Assembly: GCF_000711875.1 (NCBI RefSeq)
Contig: NZ_JONM01000006.1
Location: forward strand, 124,001-188,000
DNA from: Andreprevotia chitinilytica DSM 18519
GTDB lineage: Bacteria; Pseudomonadota; Gammaproteobacteria; Burkholderiales; Chitinibacteraceae
Length of the DNA stretch: 64,000 nt
Direction: 5' to 3'
Shown here: piece after piece, positions 63,621 through 64,000 of the stretch
Position numbering within the stretch: position 1 is the stretch's first letter
How the letters are laid out: each line of letters opens with the position of its first letter
Position numbers and translations under genes: made by a program
The notes under the pieces: generated by a model
Databases searched by the model: none
What the model was told of the DNA's origin: nothing
Seen by the model: only the letters and a program-made list of their open reading frames with translations

Positions 63621-64000
63621 ATGCGCCCATCCGGCCGTACCCCCCAGCAGCTGCGCCCCGTCAAACTCACCCGCAACTACACCTGCCACGCCGAAGGCAG
63701 CGTGCTGGTGGAGTTTGGCGATACCAAGGTGATCTGCACCGCCACGGTCGAAGAAAACGTGCCGCCGTTCCTCAAAGGCAAAGGACAGGGCTGGGTAACG
63801 GCCGAGTACGGCATGCTGCCGCGTTCGACTGGTGGACGCATGAAGCGCGAAGCGGCGCAAGGCAAGCAGAGCGGGCGTACACAGGAAATCCAGCGCCTGA
63901 TCGGTCGTTCCTTGCGCGCAGTGGTTGATATGAAGGCGCTTGGCGAGCGGCAGATCGTGCTCGATTGCGACGTGATCCAGGCTGACGGCGGTACGCGTAC
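63621..64000 (+). CDS. rph: Ribonuclease PH, N-terminal part
   Basis: 127 codons are visible before the right edge, about half of the usual 240. The start [20 protein letters not shown] and the segment [20 protein letters not shown], then [20 protein letters not shown], are diagnostic. The enzyme trims the 3' ends of tRNA precursors phosphorolytically. It follows the PP2C gene after about 217 bases. Confidence 0.95.
   Translation, partial: MRPSGRTPQQLRPVKLTRNYTCHAEGSVLVEFGDTKVICTATVEENVPPFLKGKGQGWVTAEYGMLPRSTGGRMKREAAQGKQSGRTQEIQRLIGRSLRAVVDMKALGERQIVLDCDVIQADGGTR

Overview
The window reads as a stretch of chromosome from a moderately GC-rich (about 60 %) Gram-negative betaproteobacterium, most likely in the order Neisseriales and possibly near Chitinibacteraceae. 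This rests on the Thiobacillus/Neisseria-type glutamate-cysteine ligase, the DUF493-lipB-lipA, spoT-rpoZ-gmk and yicC/kinase/PP2C/rph neighbourhoods, the ilvB-ilvN-ilvC order, and a sigma-factor-controlled DUF2282/DUF692/DUF2063/DoxX operon like the sigma-E regulon of Neisseria. The genus is inferred, not proven. The gene content is mostly chromosomal housekeeping with a few accessory patches. I saw no rRNA, tRNA, CRISPR array, complete insertion sequence or prophage.

Layout. 1-2606: glutathione synthesis (gshB, gshA) with a cut-off ApbE-like lipoprotein at the left edge. 2851-4650: an accessory patch of small genes (DUF4259, immunity-like, ParD-like) and a C4-antisense-RNA-like leader before a small, apparently frameshifted gene. 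4877-7521: a secreted carbohydrate-binding/PL14-type polysaccharide lyase with a Pro-Thr microsatellite linker, and an alanine-rich protein. 7674-11900: a bufferin-type RiPP locus, made of anti-sigma factor, ECF sigma factor, DoxX, BufC, the multinuclear iron enzyme BufB and three small four-cysteine precursors. Two near-identical ECF-like promoters precede the precursor genes. 12014-16801: a J-like/HtrA-like membrane protease, a tandem-repeat secreted protein, an APC permease and a membrane-anchored unknown.

17003-20345: branched-chain amino acid synthesis (ilvC, ilvN, ilvB) with a structured leader. 20767-22806: a second sigma-factor cassette (sigma, DUF3619, DUF3106, RDD). 23273-29595: a six-gene operon joining three lysine/2-aminoadipate catabolism enzymes (ALDH7, saccharopine dehydrogenase-like, DUF1338) with three tandem periplasmic solute-binding-like paralogues. 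29666-32007: lnt and corC. 32152-37093: a LysR regulator, small secreted and membrane proteins, and a rhomboid protease with a C-terminal helical repeat region. 37231-39474: groES-groEL under a sigma-32-like promoter and a CIRCE operator. 39552-41544: unknown, ankyrin and thioesterase genes.

41721-45863: lipoate synthesis (lipA, lipB, DUF493) with a D-amino-acid transaminase and a PBP5-type carboxypeptidase, apparently one transcription unit. 46208-51519: PhzF, then pcnB-folK and panB-transglutaminase-panC. 51563-53794: a CHASE-type GGDEF cyclase and a LysE exporter. 54082-55194: thiG and thiS. 55286-58471: spoT, rpoZ, gmk. 58607-60220: flagellin. 60530-61396: yicC. 61499-63403: a Ser/Thr kinase and a PP2C phosphatase. 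63621-end: start of rph. Several REP-like palindrome families are scattered between genes. The most distinctive system is the three-precursor bufferin locus.
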